From Scortum barcoo (lineage: Eukaryota; Chordata; Actinopteri; Centrarchiformes; Terapontidae), in the NCBI GenBank assembly GCA_023238725.1, contig CM041539.1, positions 23,612,104 through 23,676,103 on the forward strand: DNA of 64,000 nucleotides, given 5' to 3'. The notes under the pieces were generated by a model, which made no database searches, was not told the DNA's origin, and saw nothing but the letters and a program-made list of their open reading frames with translations. Positions 46,101 to 59,300 of the stretch are shown here, piece by piece; positions within the stretch are counted from its first letter, which is position 1, and the number at the start of each line of letters is the position of its first letter. The position numbers were made by a program, and so were the translations under genes.

Positions 46101-46413
46101 AATGTGATAATCATCTACATAATATTATTTAAGTTCTCTAAGTGCTGTAGGAACTGTCTGTAGGCTGTGACCACTGTGAAATATTTCACTCTTACCAGTA
46201 ATGACTTGAGAGTCAAGCAGTGTGTAAGGTGCTCACACACTGTTGTCTTTGGATTTTCTTTTGGAGCCGTTTGAGGGTCTGTAGGTGGTTCAGTGATCAG
46301 TGATGATGGTTAGCAAGACTCATCATGGCCTGTACTGCTAAAATACACCTTTTAGGTTAAGAGACACATGCAGTTGGGGCGATCAGACAGGTACGAAACA
46401 AACCTTCAGTTTA
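43111..46413. other. No gene; candidate conserved non-coding stretches
   Basis: 43720-44000 and 45640-45870 are GC-balanced, non-repetitive and without frame, and could be conserved non-coding elements. This is only an impression from texture. Confidence 0.25.
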
Positions 46414-47049
46414 GTGAAACTTATTTGGAATGAAAGTGATGGCAGCTTTTATCTGCTGTACTTACTGTGGTTCCAATTTTTGTCTTTCAAAAAGGCAAGG
46501 CGGGTTGTATTTTGCCTCTTTGACATCATGCAGCACGCTTCTGCTCCTGCTCAGTCAGCTCATGTTGCTCAGGCTGCACTGATAGCTACACTAGCTGGCT
46601 TCTCTTGCGACATTATGACTTACCAGCATTTGCTATCTTGTGTAGCACCAGTCTTCACCAGTGTAATGTCAGGCAGGTCAGTTTTTCTTGTTTCCACATT
46701 TAACCTCTGCCATCAGTTGATGTGTTCAGTCTGCCTCTCCACAAACAAAGGTTGGTGTACAGATGTTTTAAGGAAATCATTTAGTCCTCAGATAGAGACT
46801 ATTTTCGTCAATTGTTTTATGGACTGCAGGAGTTTCCTCCATATCAAAGTTGGTGTTTACACATCACCTCACGCCTGTCACACCACCAAACTGACCAGAA
46901 CTAACATGGAGCAGAAACATCCACACTCCCTGCTCGTTGTTCTCATTGTTCTTGTGGACTCAAACAGAGCAAACATCAGCCACAAACCACTGTGTGCTTC
47001 ATCTTCTCATAAGTCTTCTCAAGACTGTGAGGCAAAGCTGGGATTGTAG
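46414..47049 (+). other. Open reading frame of 211 codons, not recognised
   Basis: An unusually long open frame for this AT-rich DNA. It contains QHASAPAQSAHVAQAALIATLAG and ends SQDCEAKLGL. No domain, catalytic motif, signal peptide or coiled coil is recognised. Cysteines are scattered without zinc-finger spacing. No TATA box or splice pattern supports expression. It may be chance or a piece of an unknown repeat. Confidence 0.15.
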
Positions 47050-48561
47050 GCCAGCTTTGTCTTCATGCTCTTCTGACAGTTTCCATTAGCACCAGTAACA
47101 CAATCATGTCATACACATCACTCTTGGGGAGTGGCTTATTTAAACAGAAATTCTGTTTTTATTCACAAATGAATTCAGATAGTTTCTGTCATTGTTGTTT
47201 TGTCAACCAGTATTGAGCTTCCCCCAATAAAATGCCTTCCTAAAGAGATGTTAGACATGAAAAAAAAAAAACTCGAAGGACACCTCTTTTTCCTGGTAGG
47301 CTTTATATGGCAGACATCTATGTGAAACAAAGATTAAAGGCAGGCCTTTGTATATAATAACCATTGTTTGATGAGTATTTTTCACCATATTTAGTAAGAA
47401 GCCTCACAGTTTTCTGAGAAACTTCCATTTTAATTAGCTGTTGATGCTGTTAATACAAAAACTGATGAGTAAAATTTTGACCAAATGTTTGAGACTCCAC
47501 GCTTCCTCCATATTTACCTGCTGAATTCAAAAGAAACATTTCCACAGTCCTGCCATTCTCACCACTCTGCTGCTCTCAGTTTGTTAGCACAAAGAACTGT
47601 TTGATTTAATTAATGGACAAATGCTGACTGAGACCATTAATTAAATCAAACTGAATCTAATTTGCTGTTTTTATCACTGTTGTGGCTGATGTGAGTAAAA
47701 TTCTGCACAGATGTCTCCCCCAAGAATCCAGTCATTTCCAGTGGTTGAATGGATATGCTTTTAATGAGAAGCATCTACACAAATGTTACATTAGCAGCAA
47801 ATAAAAAAGCAGCAAATTAGATGACTCAAATAAATGAATGACTGAATTCAGTATGTTGGCCATCAACAAATATTTGAAAAGAGTTTTTTATTTGAGAATT
47901 TCCATTACACACAAGCTAAAGGAAGAACTACCTTCCTTTTTAGTTTGAAGGAAAATAAAGTGCTCTATGTTTTGTGCAACAGTTGGTCCATTGAACTTTA
48001 AGTAGCACAACTGTTTCTTGTAAAACAAGAGTCAGAAGCTTGTAAACTCATTTGCAACTTCATTCTTCGCAACCTTAGTTGTGAGCCTGTGTGTAGTGTT
48101 CTAATCATATACTGCATTTGCCAAAGCTCCTTAAAGAGCATATTTGTGCAGTGGTTAAATTTATTTTAAGACAGAAAAAAGGAAAAGTGTAGAAGGCAGG
48201 TGAGTAACGGCAGCCAAGTCAGCCTCAGGGTAATTGTATTCACATTTTGCATTAGAGGCACCTCCAGTGTTATACTAATTTCACTGTTGAGTGACCTGCT
48301 TATAGTAACCCATTTGCTTCTGGATGGCACCCCATGGTACAGCTTTTTACTGGAACAAATACTTCAAACTGTATTAAAATGAGCATCTCAGCTTACAGTT
48401 TTTCTGGAACTAAATCCTTCAGGCCAATGAGTTTTTAATTTCTCTGGTGATGTCATAGCCACTTTGTAGAAAGATAAATTTAAGAATACAGTGAACGGTT
48501 TGCTTGTATTCATTCATCATACGGACAGTGGGCATGCCTTCTCCTTTTCCTTTACATGTAG
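47050..48561. other. No gene recognised
   Basis: AT-rich, no repeat ends or coding signal that I can support. Confidence 0.5.
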
Positions 48562-48697
48562 AAGAGACAAGAGGATGCTGGAGAGAATATTCCAGCTGGA
48601 CACAGTCAAAGATTTGCAGAGACACAAGAAGTGGTCCACACTGTACATCACCTCAACAGAAGACACTGATGCACTGAAGAATTATGTTATCATGTAA
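48562..48697 (+). CDS. Candidate host exon, product unknown
   Basis: A strong acceptor (CTCCTTTTCCTTTACATGTAG, ending 48561, polypyrimidine tract of about 14 bases) precedes an open block that reads RDKRMLERIFQLDTVKDL and then HKKWSTLYITSTEDTDAL to a TAA at 48695-48697. A GTAAAG donor overlaps the stop (from 48694), so the block could also be an internal exon of 132 bases, a multiple of three. Third codon positions are G or C in most codons although the surroundings are AT-rich, as in real coding exons. I do not recognise the protein. No neighbouring exon was found within the window, so this could be an isolated exon in large introns or a chance. Confidence 0.35.
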
Positions 48698-49364
48698 AGG
48701 CATAGCAAAGTCATGCTTCTTGGTTAAGGTTGAATCTTTTTTCACAGAAAAGACAAGAAACGAGACATGGGCTCATACTCCACTCAGCAGGATGATGTTT
48801 GACCTGGGACTGTATAGTTCACACTTTGGTGTCAGTTGATCTGCTCCAGACAGGGAAAAAATCTCATTTTCACAGTCCACAAATTGTTTGTCCAAAACAA
48901 GGAACAGAAATCCATCAATGTCATATGAGCAAGTTTAGATTATATGTTTGTGAGTAATTAAATTTGTGGTATAAAGGGCCTATTGGTCCATTAACACTCC
49001 AAAAATCATGTCTTATGCAGAGAACGTGTTTTTAGTGATCACACAGATCTGCTGGATGAAATAGATAAATGGCTACTGAGCTGTTTCAGATTGCCAAGAG
49101 CAAAGCTTTCACATATGTGCAGTACTCTGGAGCCTCAGTTCAAGCGAAACACACACCAAATCCCACGCCTCCACACCTGAAGGTCTGTGCCAGAGTAAAT
49201 GCACAACACCTGCCCTTGTGCAGTGTTTGGGGGGGTGTTCCTATGCTAATAGCAAACAATGAGCCAACCCAAATTAATGATCAAGTGGGAATCATCATTT
49301 CAAAGTCTCTCATTTAGTGTTTTGATGGTGGTGGAGAGTGCTGTCTAACACTCTAACAACTCTC
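48698..49364. other. No gene recognised
   Basis: Nothing supportable. Confidence 0.5.
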
Positions 49365-49540
49365 TAACATGTTCAGTTGGGTTGGGTTGAGCATCTGATT
49401 CACATCATTTTCATCCTCATCAAACCATTTAGTGACCCCTCGTGCATTAATTTCTGCATTCATTATGTTACCCCACTCATTTATTCTGTTTTTTTTAACT
49501 TATCACACACCTGTGCATTATGCTGACAGTGATAATTGGG
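49365..49540 (-). mobile_element. Tc1-like deletion derivative
   Basis: Shares two blocks with the remnant at 22825-23225: a transposase segment (CATTTTCATCCTCATCAAACC at about 49405-49426; equivalent at about 22953-22974) and a non-coding flank (CCACTCATTTATTCTGTTTT from 49472; equivalent from 23198). About 210 bases present between these blocks in the other copy are missing here. The junction lies at about 49445-49463. It is non-coding. Confidence 0.65.
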
Positions 49541-52500
49541 TGACAAAAACAACAGCAAGAACAAAAAACACTGCCTCACAAATTTGGGTGCTGTTGATAT
49601 TTGTTCTTAGTATATTTGTTCAGAATCGAATAATGTATTCAACTTCAGTTACACCCCACGTTTAAAGACCAGATCCTAAAATGTGAAATGTTGAAAGAAC
49701 AATAAGACATACTATATCGGTATTTAAACAGTGTGTACTGTACAGATAACACAGAGTTGACTCTATGACTAAATTGCATCTTTATTCTGATTTTCTGTCT
49801 TTATTATAACAGGAGTGGTTGAGAAACTGCAGCCTGAGATTCTCTTCTGACTTATAGTTCAAGTAAAAAAGAAATGTACCTGACATCAAATGGTAATGAT
49901 GCACTTTGGCTCCACTGAGCATAAATAAAAGGCTTAAGTTACAGATGGCAGCTGTAGTATTCCTGGAATGAGATGTATTGATGACTAAATTGTTCCCAGA
50001 CAAAAGGGGCAAATTCACACACTTTTGTTCCTATGCATCCATTTACCAATTTGTAGTACCTAATTATTTAAGTAGAAATATGCACAATACATAAATAAAC
50101 TATCAATTGATCTTTACCCTGCTGAGGGTCTCCGTCCCCGAGGCAGTTTGCCTGATAGTGATCCAGTTTTTATCAGCGATAAAAAGTAACTCAACAACAA
50201 GTCCACTGTCTTGACTCAGGAAATTGTATGTGCAGTCACTTTATGGACTGGATCCAGAATCAGTGTGATAATGTTATAATGTTAATTGCACTTTTTTTGC
50301 CCCAAAGTACAAGGCTGTGTCACATTTACTCCATCTTTGGTGCTGAAGCATCTTAGTTTGAATTCATTTATTTCATCTACATTTTTGGTAAAGGTTTTGC
50401 ACGCCAAGCACTCATTCATTTGGAGTCAAGTTCATGTCCAATATTCTCTCCTATTTTAGCTCTGGTTTGGTCTCTACCAACTACTGAAAAAAAAAAAGAC
50501 AAAAAGCTGAAGGATCCTAAAGTGTTTTGTAGAGCTGTGGGGGACTGCGCTTACATTACAGATTCATTTCATTTCATTTAATCAAATGTAAAATTATGCT
50601 AGAAAAATCTTGATTTGTGCCACTTTAAAAAGACACGAAATGCTAAGATAGGAAATGCTTGCCCTAGTGATAGCTTAGACTGCTCGGATAACAGGGTGCA
50701 CCAACCCATAACTTTTATTTTTTCTTCATTAGGAGAGAACAGACTTTTCAAGATCTAAATTGTTCAAAGGCTCTGTATGCTGACATACATGTCCATTCAT
50801 CTGGCTAGGTCAGGTCATCTTTCCTTCACCCCATCAAATGCCATGTCAACTTTGCTAGCTGGAGGAGGTCAGAGCCAAATATGATGTCTGAGACAAAAGC
50901 CAACCTTCACTTCTGCTGTGTGTGTATGGTCACCTCTGGTACATGATGGAGGAGAGCGATTTTGGAAGTTTATTGACTGGGGATGTGGCTCATTATGAGA
51001 CTAAAGGGCAGCATTTTGGCGATCATCCATTGCGAGAGAGATCAAGTCTTTGATAATCACCTTTCTGAAATGCCTCACTGTGCTACAGCTGCTCTGCCTG
51101 ACAGCATGCCAAGCTGCTCACTACATGTGGAGGGTCTGAAACAGTGTTCAGGTAAAAGACTTCATGTAATGTACTGATATACAATAATATGTAATACAAT
51201 CACATTAAGCAACAATTAAAAAAAAAACATACAGATTTATCTAAAGTCCGCCACCCCCGTTCAACAAAAACAATGTTTTAAATCATAATGGACATAATGA
51301 GAAGGGAGTAAGATTTATAAATTAGTAATTATAATACTGCATACATTAATTCACTTACTGTGTACATTTGTTCTATTGCTATTGTGCACTAAACTAAACT
51401 AAACTTTTGTAGAGTCAACATCTTTTTGTTTCATCTGTCTTGAAGGTCCCCTATGGAGTATCGTACCATTGGTGGTGCAATGGAGAACTCTCTTTATAAG
51501 TGGGTTCCTGTATTTGATGAGTGTTTCATTGATCAACAAGGAGGGTTGAAGCCAAAAGTAAATGTACTAATGTACCAACAAAAGGTAGAGGAGAAGAGAC
51601 TGCAACTTATATAAAATGAATGTAGATAATGCAGGTTTCAAAATATTCAAATATTGTGCTTTGCAAATTTTTTATGAGGAAAGAATTATGTTCAGCACAT
51701 TTGTTTAGGCCTCAGGGTTACACACAATGTATTTTGGTGAGAACATGTTTCGCTCCACACAGTAGCTTTAACTAAACAAAGCAGAGCAAATGTGACAAAA
51801 TAAGGTCATTTAAAAGTAAAACTGCATTTACTAGAGAATATTACTGTCTGTTTTCTCACAATTTAAACATCTGATACATGTTCCTGTCATACAGGTGGGA
51901 GGGAGGCACAAGGCTGATATGAAACTGTTTTATAAAGCAGAACCTTGACAGAAATGGGTAGTTAACTGAAGATGAAAAAACTGAAGCCTGTAAATATAAA
52001 TGAATACAAATAAATAATTTAAATGAATATAAAGAACATTCTTCTGTAATCATCATCATCATCAATCATCATCAAATGCCAGATGACTGTGTAGTTTGTG
52101 TATATGTAGCATATGCATAATATTTTAAAGTTTGATTGGCCTTTTAGAGATCTGTTCTGCATTCAGCAGCTTTGAATTCTTTGCTGATATTGTTGTTAAA
52201 AGCAGATCTGCCTGCAGTATGTTTGTTGACATGGTTTCACATTGGCCTGCTCATATTCATTTACTTTCAGTGCAGCTCCCTCATGTAATTATCCTGCAGT
52301 GACATTCCCTACAGCTTTGTTTGCTTCTGGCTGATGCACCATCAGTGTTCTGTGTTCACTATGTAGTGTGTATGACAGTGCGTTCTTTTCACTGTAACTC
52401 TGAAAACCTATAGAAACTATAGAATTAACATCAAATCTACTACAGCTCCTTTCATAGCTGACTTGATGTTAACTCTATTATAAAGTATCATAAAGTTCAA

Positions 52501-52603
52501 TTGAATACATAATTTAATCCAATGAGCAATTCTTGCCTTGGATTATAATCTGCTGTCCTCTATTATCAGTTCCTGATGTTTGGTGCATTCAGTTGTTATT
52601 ATA
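49541..52603. other. No gene recognised
   Basis: AT-rich and non-repetitive. 52140-52330 is more GC-balanced and may be conserved non-coding sequence, not testable here. Confidence 0.4.
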
Positions 52604-53392
52604 TGATCAAGAATCAAGAATCAAGAATCATTTATTGTCATCATGTTTTCACATGACGAAATTAATATTGGTGACTTCCAGCTTTAAACGTAAATATATA
52701 CGTAAAAATATGTAATATGTACACAAATATCCAAAGTCCAAAGTTCAAAGTTGCAGCACCAATGCACAGTGGGGGGAAGGGGGTTTGGGGCAGAGGATGC
52801 TCTCTATTGTGGCCCTGTAGAAGTTTGTCAGGAGCTGAGGGGAGAGTCCAGCACGTTTCAGCTTCCTGAGGAAGAAGAGTCTTTGTTGAGCCTTCTTTAC
52901 CAGGTGAGCTGTGTTCATGGACCAGGTCAGGTCAGATGTGATGTGGATGCCCAGGAACTTGATATTGTTGACACGCTCAACTGCTTCCCCGTGGATGAGG
53001 AGAGGAGCGTGCTCTGTCCTCCTGGACCTCCTGTAGTCCACTATGACCTCCTTGGTCTTGCTGGTGTTCAGAACAAGGTTGTTGTTTGAGCACCACTGAG
53101 TAAGGTGCTGGATCTCCTCTCTGTAGTGGGTCTCATCATTGTCCGATATGAGGCCCACTATGGTGGTGTCATCTGCAAACTTCACGATGGTGTTTGTGGA
53201 GTGGATGGCAGAACGGTCACTGGTGAAGACAGTGAAGATGGCTGGGCTGAGCACGCAGCCCTGTGGTGTGCCTGTGTCCAGGACCAGTGTAGAGGATGTA
53301 GTGAAGTAGTGAAGAACACTTCTCTTCCTCAGTAGTTTATCTAACATTCTGTTGTGACCTTTACAGGAGTGTCTCACAGCGAAAGGCACCAT
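52604..53392 (-). mobile_element. Rex1-like LINE, 5'-truncated
   Basis: Second copy of the family at 2851-6215. One open frame of 215 codons (53392-52745) carries RT motif B (GTPQGCVLSP, residues 41-50), motif C (FADD, residues 72-75) and the thumb (AQQRLFFLRKLKRAG). The frame then jumps from RATIESIL into 3' UTR-like sequence, so the C-terminal 80 or so residues found in the other copy have been deleted. The 3' tail is three copies of AATCAAG (plus strand, 52606-52627). Motif A and everything upstream are absent. The first 30 residues do not fit the RT pattern well and may hold an indel. Confidence 0.85.
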
Positions 53393-56300
53393 AATAATGA
53401 ATCCACGACTTTATTATATAACAAAATAGATTAAAATATATGACAATATACAAGAAGCACAGCATAAATAGCATCTGATGGGCAGGTCAGCAGTCTTGCA
53501 CGGCAGCCATTAACGAGAAAGTAGAAGATGAAGTGTTTTTCAAAATTAATTAAATTAATATTGAATGTAGTATTACACTGATTGAATTACAGGACTGTGT
53601 ATTTTAGTAATTAGCTTGTTCTGTTATAAGTATTTTTCAAAATGTCTTATTGTCCACATAATCAGAACTGGTTCATAAGCTGAATTGCTCTTTTATATCT
53701 TATGGTTCTTTGGATTATTAAGGGAAACCAGCAGCATTACGTGAAAGACAAATGTTGTTTTATTTTTCAGATGTCATTTTCAACTCTGAGCACCAGAAGT
53801 TAAATTTGATTAATCTCCATAGTACTGAGATGAGGCAGAAATCTCAGATAGATATTCAGACTTGGGCCCTGCGCTCCTTACTTGGATTGCTGGCCTCGAT
53901 TTGATTGCTGGTTTCACACAATTTACGTATTTTTAGTTCTACAAAGAAGTAATCTGGTATTGTTACTGTTAGGCCAAATAAAATCAGATTTGTTCGGACT
54001 TAGCTGGATCATGTCCACAAATTTACTCCATAACTATTCAATAGAAAAATGTTGATTTACTATAGGTCAAGTATTAAGTTATGTTTAGCTTTGGGTAAAT
54101 GTACTGTATAAATGCAATCCATTTAACAGAATACATTAACACTAACTTTAGAACAGCCTGTTCTAAACAAAATAAATATCTTCTAACAAGTGTTTTACTG
54201 CTGTCAGATGGGTGGAACCAGAAAACGTGTCATTTTGACACTGTGATGGGGATGTGACTTGTTCCCTACTAACTTGTATGAATTGTTGCCTCTTAAATGT
54301 ACTGTACACCCGACACAGATCAGCCAGGCTGGTTGAAATGGCTTTTTCAAGTTGTTTGTAAACTGCTATAGATTGACTTCTGAACTCAGTTTAATGAAAA
54401 TATTATCAGTATATAAATGTTTTTAATCTTCAAAGTTGATCTGCTTTATTTAATATGTTCACATGTATGTCATAGGTAGAACAATTTAAGGGTGGTTCAT
54501 CAGCTTCAAATGAGCTCTTAGGTGAAATGTCTGTAGCCATGCCAACCAAGAACAGATCATATGATCAACACTCACATTCAGTCCCGTCACATTCAGTAAG
54601 TATCAAGTGCATTAACGTAATTATTGACACATTAAACATGCTAATCCAGATTCAGGTGTGTTTGGGCTCAGGATGAATAATACCATAACTATCTGTATAG
54701 ATAGATACCACTTAGTTCAAGCACAAATGTATTTTTGTTATTTGATCCATTTTATAAGTGATCCTTTAAGTTTTAATCAGTCATCTACACTGTCTTGAAT
54801 ACTGCTTCACAGTCACCAAAAATCACACCAAAAACTGCCTGAAAGCTGATCTGTGAACAGTGGAAGTGATTCTATTCCCTACTACAGATCTAATCTGAGT
54901 TGTATTCAGTGCTGTGATGGCCAGGGGCAACTATCTTTCATGCCTAAATATTATCAAAATCAGAGGTCTTTCATTTCTAACATCCATCAATGTCTTTGGA
55001 TGTCCTTTTTCTACAGCTGGTTAATGGGTAACATGTTCAACATAAAAAGTGTTTGTCAGTCTGAATGCCTGCACTTTGTAAACTTTGAAACAGGAGGACT
55101 GAGTGCTGTTAAACGATTACTGTTTCCTGTATGTGAGACAGCACAGGATTTGGTTATGCCATGGACTGGTAATCAAAATGTATTTACAAGTGAATAGTGT
55201 CTGAGTGATAAATAGTTTCTATATTCCCAGAACCATGATATGTCCTTAGCTGGCTCAGAATGGGAAAACATATTTGAGATAATGTCAGTGTACTCATCTG
55301 TATTACAAGGACAAGTTAGCGTGCTTCTGTCTGCTCCTGCAGTTTATCACCGTTGCTTCAACCACTGCTGTGGCTGTGTCGCCTCATTCATCATCCAAAG
55401 CTGAACCCATGTTTACCCAGCAGCCCTGGACAGTCTGCTTTTCAATGCTGATTATGCAAATGATTTCAAACTGTAATTGATTGAGTTTTAATTAGAGGTA
55501 GTGGGTAGAAAATACTGAAATTAAATTTACATGATTTCAGCATCAGGTCCAGCAACATGGTGGGAACATTACAATAACAGTAAGACAAGACATTTGTGCA
55601 TCACAATAGGACAAATGCATGCAAAAAGTCTGAGTGACTCAGAGTGATTTGGTGGCAACTGTGCTTCTAATGTGTTTGAGTCTAATTTGACCTGTTTCAA
55701 GTTAAAATTTTTAGAATCCTTTCTTTTATATGAGAAAAGGGCTTCAAAGCAGCTGTATAAACACAATGAAACCAATGTGTATCATTTTGAAGGTCCCTAA
55801 AAATAGTTACATCTGTCGCTATGGCAGAGAATATCTAGGAGTCTGGGTGGTTCTGTGGATAAAATGTTACCACTCAAACTTGACTCAGACTCTTGTTTGT
55901 GTTGAGTCTGATCCGCAGGTCTATCCAGAGTGTTTTCTGTGGATCATATTTTGTTTGGTGAGATATTAAACAGGAAGATAAATGTGGCCTTTGAGTACAA
56001 ATGAAAAAGTACATATATTCTGTAGTTATGAATGGATAAGAAGGTAGTTATGAGGCAAAACACTTTATGGGGTAAAAAGTATTGTTTCTTGAGCATTTTG
56101 TTGTGAATAAATGTTAAAATTGATTCTAACTACACCAATAATATCCTATTATCTGTTTATTCTTTTCTTAATTAATTGATATAATTTCTAGCATCACAGA
56201 GTACAAGATGACAGCTTTTGTGATACTGTGATTGCCCATTATTACTATTTTTTATATAATATAATAAATAATAATAAACTGATTATTGGATATAGGTAAT

Positions 56301-59300
56301 TCAAATAGTTAAAAATTTGGTCCACTTCAACAACTGCAACTGTAAAATAGTTGCTACACATTCATGATTGAGATATAATAATGCCAGAATCAGTTTTACT
56401 TTTGATTCCTGATAATATTTTTTTACATAAACAACATTTTCAGTCCAGACTTGCTCTTCTTTGAGTACATTTTCAGGAGCCCTTAAAGAATAATATCTCC
56501 ACAATAAGACTATAAATTGTAGTCAATTTTGTAGAAGCTAGAGCTCCTTAACTCTAATTTTATGTTGCTAAAAAAAGTTGACATTACACTTTGGATGTGG
56601 AGGCATCATGTAAACAGTAAACTTTAGACAACTAGTTATGTCAGCATCTCGCTCTTCTTTCTCTTTGTATTTCCATCTTCCACTGTTGGTTCTCCACTTT
56701 TGTCTTATAGTACCATAGTTGACCTTCAAAGGCACATCCTCTGAGGTGATCCGTAGTTTTTGTAATCCCGAGCTGACCTTTTCATTACTTCCTCCACAGT
56801 GAACACGACCAACTTGATGCTTTGTGAGGTTGCTTTGTGGCACTTTGAGACACTTCAGCCTCCATGATTGTGGGCAACCTTTCCACCTCCTGACATTCCA
56901 CACATGTCCCACAACGTGGTCCAAGGAGAGACACCCAGGCTGAGACCAGGCTGAGGTGCAGGATATCTCACAAAGCAGGATTAGAAAATGATGGCTGATT
57001 GAAGTATATTAAATACAGTCATCTGGTCCCTTGTTAGGATAGATAAAATACCGATTAGAGCAGTAACCAAAGTATTGGTTAGGTTTAGGGTGAGGTCTTT
57101 GAAATTCCAAATCCATAATCTACTGCAGTTCACACTGCTTAGCTGTCTTATTATAGTCAACCATCCGTCAGTTATTCAGGCAAAAACATTTGACCTAATT
57201 TCAAAATAAGAAATTCCTCTAGGGCTTTAAATAATACATAATACATAACAGTAATCGACAGTAAGAATTGTATTTTTTATTTTTATATTCATTTTTATCC
57301 ATTCATTTTATTTTGATTTTGAATGTTTGCAACTGGTTTAAACTTAACACTTTTATTTAAATTAACATAAAACTTAATCCTCATTGGTTCTAACCACCAT
57401 ATGTACACTGTGTATTCTCATTTTGTGAGAGTAAAATTTCTGCCATAACAGCAGAATTTAAGATCAAGGAGACTTTGATATGGAAGTGACAACGTCGTTC
57501 CAAACCTTGTCAGTGCAGGAGAATATCTGGAGTAACCGCTCCAATGTACATCAGAGTCCAGGCTTTGAAGTTTGCTCTCATTATGTGCTACTGCGGTGTT
57601 TGCAAGCAAGTTCACTTTTAAACAGACTGCAACAAGTATAATTTGAAATGCATGTCAGTCTGTTTTACGCAGACATAACTACAGTTGGAACTAAGAAGTC
57701 AGTGAAGTCACCCTGCAGTAGGAAGTCGCTCAACGCTGTCCATGGCAAGTCTTCAACTGCTCCGATGATTTGAATATTTGAGGTTTGCTTTTACATGTAT
57801 CCAGTGACAGCTTGTAATTTCCTCATACATCAGTCCTCATTGAGAATGCTTTATAGTGTCACCTTCTCTGAGTGTGTGAATGTTGCGAGTGTTGGCAGAG
57901 TGCTTTAATATGCAGAACACCATGTCCAATTCAAAGAATATGAAAACACAGTGCTGTGTGAAATGTAGGACAGGCACCTCGAGGCCAAACGTAAGTCTGT
58001 CGGGGAATCAGCTCAAATCTCTAACCCAGGAAGAAAAGTCTGTTTTGGGGAATGAGAGTCTTCTCTTGAGGTCTGAGGGCAGCACCAAATCCAGAGCCTA
58101 ATTAATCACAAGTCTGTTTGAATTCAAAGATTCCCGAGCCCTCCCGAGCACACTTTACGTTTGGAAAAATACAATTCTCTTATGAAACAGAGACATCAGG
58201 GCTAGAGCTTTAATATTATGTCCCCGAAAAACCGCAGAAGTACCATGTGTCAGAGTCTGCGAACGCAACCAAGATGCTCTAATGTCAGATTCTCATAGGA
58301 AAAGCAATAATATGTATCTGTTTCTGTGGGAGGGGGATTGAGTTGGCCGTGAGGTTGATGGCGGAATTGGTGATGAAGGTGGGGGTTGTTACTTTACCTT
58401 TCTCCATCTCAACAGCACGCTCCTTAGCTGGCTTTCCAGAGGACTGTCAGGCAAAATTAATCATGGTGCTCTGTCTGCACTTATTTCTACCATTTGGGAG
58501 CTGTCACGTAAGACAGCTTGTGTAAGTGATTGAAGCAGAGAAATGAAATATGAGGCTGGAAGCTGAAGAAGAATGGAAGAAGTGTGCATTCCTTTAAGAT
58601 AAGAGTAAAGGGAGACAAGGAAAATTGCCCTTGCAGTCGATGGCCAGGGTTTATAGCTGTACACTGGCCTTTAACCTTTGTCATTAAGGTTTCTTGGTAA
58701 GGAAGGTTAATTGCCTGGCTGGGAGGATACTGTTTATCCACAATCCTGTGGTCATTTAGTCAGCAGTGCCTTTATGTGTCAGCCCTTACTACTATATCAC
58801 TTTACCTTGATTGGGTCTGAGCCTGTGTTTGCACTCAGATCACGGAAAACAGCACGCAAATGGATGTCTCAGTGCTTGAATGCACATGAAGAGTGGTAGC
58901 ACAGGCTGCCAGAGGCTAGCTTAGCTATTAGGACTGATAGTAGTAGTGCTAATATAAAAGGAGGGTTACAGATGGAGTTGCTAATGCTATCCAGCAGTTA
59001 TCTCTCAGCTGGCAGAACATGCTGGCAAAGCTCAACACACAAAGAATGATAATTAGTTTGGTGCCTGTTTGTGGACCCATGCTGCTGTATTAACAAGTGG
59101 GGAGAGAGCAATATGTCTGCAGGCCTGTGCACAGTTCATTTCATGCTGTGTGCTACAGGGTTTTATTCTGTAGCGAGCGACCCACCCCCTATTCATTAGG
59201 AGTCACTCATTGCCTCAAAGAGATACAGTACCACAATGCTGTGTATCCAACATCCACACCTTACAGGCAGTATATGTGACTGAGTGCAGACCAAGAGGTG

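Noticed and set aside
56568..56924. 118-codon open frame, minus strand
   Set aside because: No domain, no splice or promoter context; a frame of this length is plausible by chance in 64 kb.
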